Shown here one piece after another: positions 5,070-6,134 of a stretch of DNA of 6,134 bases; the stretch's first letter is position 1, and every line of letters starts with the position of its first letter. The notes under the pieces were generated by a model that ran no database searches, was not told where the DNA came from, and saw nothing but the letters and a program-made list of their open reading frames with translations. The translations under genes were made by a program, and so were the position numbers. The DNA lies in NCBI GenBank assembly GCA_938005655.1, contig CALLNA010000055.1, forward strand, positions 1 through 6,134, in the 5' to 3' direction. The stretch is from an uncultured Novosphingobium sp. (lineage in GTDB: Bacteria; Pseudomonadota; Alphaproteobacteria; Sphingomonadales; Sphingomonadaceae).

Positions 5070-5846
5070 CCCGTACCGTCCGGTGATGTAGTCCTTGGTC
5101 CGCTCCTCGCGCGGATTGGTGAAAATCTGGCTCGTCTCGCCGTATTCGACCATGTTGCCGAGGTGGAAGAAGGCCGTGCGCTGCGAGACGCGGGCCGCCT
5201 GCTGCATCGAGTGCGTGACGATGACGATGGCGTAGCGGCCGCGCAGCTCGTCGATCAGCTCCTCGATCCGCGCCGTGGCGATGGGGTCGAGCGCCGAGCA
5301 CGGCTCGTCCATCAGGATCACCTCGGGATCGACGGCGATGGCGCGGGCGATGCACAGGCGTTGCTGCTGGCCGCCCGAGAGCGCCGTGCCGCTGTCGCCG
5401 AGGCGGTCCTTGACCTCGTCCCACAGCCCGGCGCGGCGCAGCGAGCGCTCGACCATGCCGTCGAGGTCGGCCTTGCTCTCGGCCAGGCCGTGGATGCGCG
5501 GGCCGTAGGCGACGTTCTCGTAGATCGACTTGGGGAAGGGGTTGGGCTTCTGGAAGACCATGCCGACCCGGGCGCGGAGCTGCACCACGTCCATGTTCGA
5601 GCGGTAGATGTCCTCCCCGTCGAGCAGGATCTCGCCCTCGACCCGGGCCGAGGCGATGGTGTCGTTCATCCGGTTGAGCGTGCGCAGGAAGGTCGACTTC
5701 CCGCAGCCCGAGGGGCCGATGAAGGCGGTGACGAACTCGGTCTGGATATCGATCGAGACGTTGTCGATCGCCCGCTTCTCGCCATAGAAGACGGAGACGT
5801 CGCGCGTGCGGATCTTGGGTTCCGCGTTGGTAAGGTCAGCTTTCAC
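5067..5846 (-). CDS. pstB: Phosphate ABC transporter ATP-binding protein PstB
   Basis: PstB is the ATPase of the high-affinity PstSCAB phosphate importer, acting on the cytoplasmic face of the inner membrane with PstA and PstC. The 259-residue protein carries every ABC motif: Walker A GPSGCGKST (44-52), Q-loop Q99 in MVFQKPNPFP, signature LSGGQQQRLCIARA (156-169), Walker B VILMDE (176-181), D-loop SALD (184-187) and switch H212 in THSMQQA. The MVFQKPNPFPKSIYENVAYGPRI type of wording and the end TKDYITGRYG are characteristic of PstB rather than other ABC ATPases. The start is taken as GTG (5846-5844), which overlaps the pstA stop as GTGA; no ATG occurs in frame before Walker A. A short GAGAA about 6 bases upstream is a weak ribosome binding site, so coupling to pstA is likely. 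Confidence 0.97.
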   Translation of the reverse strand: MKADLTNAEPKIRTRDVSVFYGEKRAIDNVSIDIQTEFVTAFIGPSGCGKSTFLRTLNRMNDTIASARVEGEILLDGEDIYRSNMDVVQLRARVGMVFQKPNPFPKSIYENVAYGPRIHGLAESKADLDGMVERSLRRAGLWDEVKDRLGDSGTALSGGQQQRLCIARAIAVDPEVILMDEPCSALDPIATARIEELIDELRGRYAIVIVTHSMQQAARVSQRTAFFHLGNMVEYGETSQIFTNPREERTKDYITGRYG

Positions 5847-6134
5847 CAGCGTTTCTCAAATCGGTTGCGAAGGTAGATGGCGACGCCGTTCATCACCAGC
5901 AGGAACAGCAGCAGGACGATGATCGCGGCCGAGGTGCGCTCGACGAAGCCGCGGTCGATCTCGTCCGACCACAGGAAGATCTGCACCGGCAGCACGCTGG
6001 ACGGCGAGGTGAAGCCCTCGGCCGGGGTGGCGACGAAGGCGCGCATCCCGATCATCAGCAGCGGCGCGGTCTCGCCCAGGGCGCGGGCCATGCCGATGAT
6101 CGTGCCGGTGAGGATGCCGGGCAGGGCGAGCGGC
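5843..6134 (-). CDS. pstA: Phosphate ABC transporter permease PstA, C-terminal part
   Basis: PstA is one of the two membrane permeases of the PstSCAB phosphate importer. The last 96 codons are in the window; the frame stays open to the right edge, so the start and the first transmembrane helices lie outside. Visible: the cytoplasmic coupling (EAA-type) loop with LPGILTGTIIGMARALGETAPL, a following helix (LLMIGM...), a periplasmic segment with PVQIFLWSDEIDRGFVERT, and a final hydrophobic helix (AAIIVLLLFLLVMNGVAIYL) ending in the basic tail RNRFEKRW. The SPSSVLPVQIFLWSDE segment and this tail fit alphaproteobacterial PstA. The TGA stop (5845-5843) overlaps the pstB GTG. pstS and pstC would be expected farther upstream, outside the window. 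Confidence 0.94.
   Translation of the reverse strand, partial: PLALPGILTGTIIGMARALGETAPLLMIGMRAFVATPAEGFTSPSSVLPVQIFLWSDEIDRGFVERTSAAIIVLLLFLLVMNGVAIYLRNRFEKRW

Noticed and set aside
3685..5424. Very long minus-strand open frame of 579 codons continuing upstream from phoB through phoU and pstB
   Set aside because: Only the last 229 codons are PhoB. The upstream extension is arginine- and glycine-rich low-complexity sequence read out of frame from phoU and pstB, both of which are unmistakable in their own frames.
4455..5876. 473-codon plus-strand open frame antisense to pstB and phoU
   Set aside because: It lies opposite two certain genes in GC-rich DNA where stop codons are rare, and its translation shows no recognisable motifs.

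Overview
This is a GC-rich, densely coding window with two complete or partial gene blocks that seem to come from different lineages. The right part, from about position 1000 to the end, reads like an alphaproteobacterium of the Sphingomonadales: the RecR, the N-terminal part of Fmt, the PstA C-terminus and the PstB, PhoU and PhoB proteins all have that style. The left part, up to about position 930, reads like a gammaproteobacterium of the Xanthomonadales (Lysobacter or Xanthomonas type): fmt is followed directly by rsmB, and fmt carries the 7-base GGGACTC repeat I associate with that group. These lineage calls rest on remembered family sequences, not on a search.

Layout. Minus strand: partial rsmB (1-385) preceded by fmt (382-1314, overlapping by ATGA). 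Plus strand: recR (1355-1951), an AKR13-like aldo/keto reductase (1983-2975) and a UdgX-type uracil-DNA glycosylase (3056-3688). Minus strand, converging on the glycosylase: pstA (partial), pstB, phoU and phoB (6134 down to 3685), a tightly packed phosphate-uptake and phosphate-sensing operon. No stretch over 100 bases lacks a gene, and I see no RNA gene, CRISPR array or insertion sequence.

How the genes work together. Fmt formylates initiator Met-tRNA, and RsmB methylates 16S rRNA, so the left block serves translation. RecR (recombinational repair) and UdgX (uracil in DNA) serve DNA repair, with an oxidoreductase between them. PstA and PstB form part of the high-affinity phosphate importer; PhoU links importer activity to signalling, and PhoB is the response regulator, with its gene last in the operon.

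The most important observation is that fmt looks like a hybrid gene, with its joint in the highly conserved catalytic segment (about 925-1005). It is supported by protein style, glutamate codon choice and gene order. This may be a chimeric assembly of two community members or a real recombination. Other points of interest are a 13-bp tandem duplication on the start codon of the glycosylase gene, the in-frame 7-bp repeat inside fmt, and an inverted repeat holding Shine-Dalgarno-like sequence on both strands between fmt and recR.
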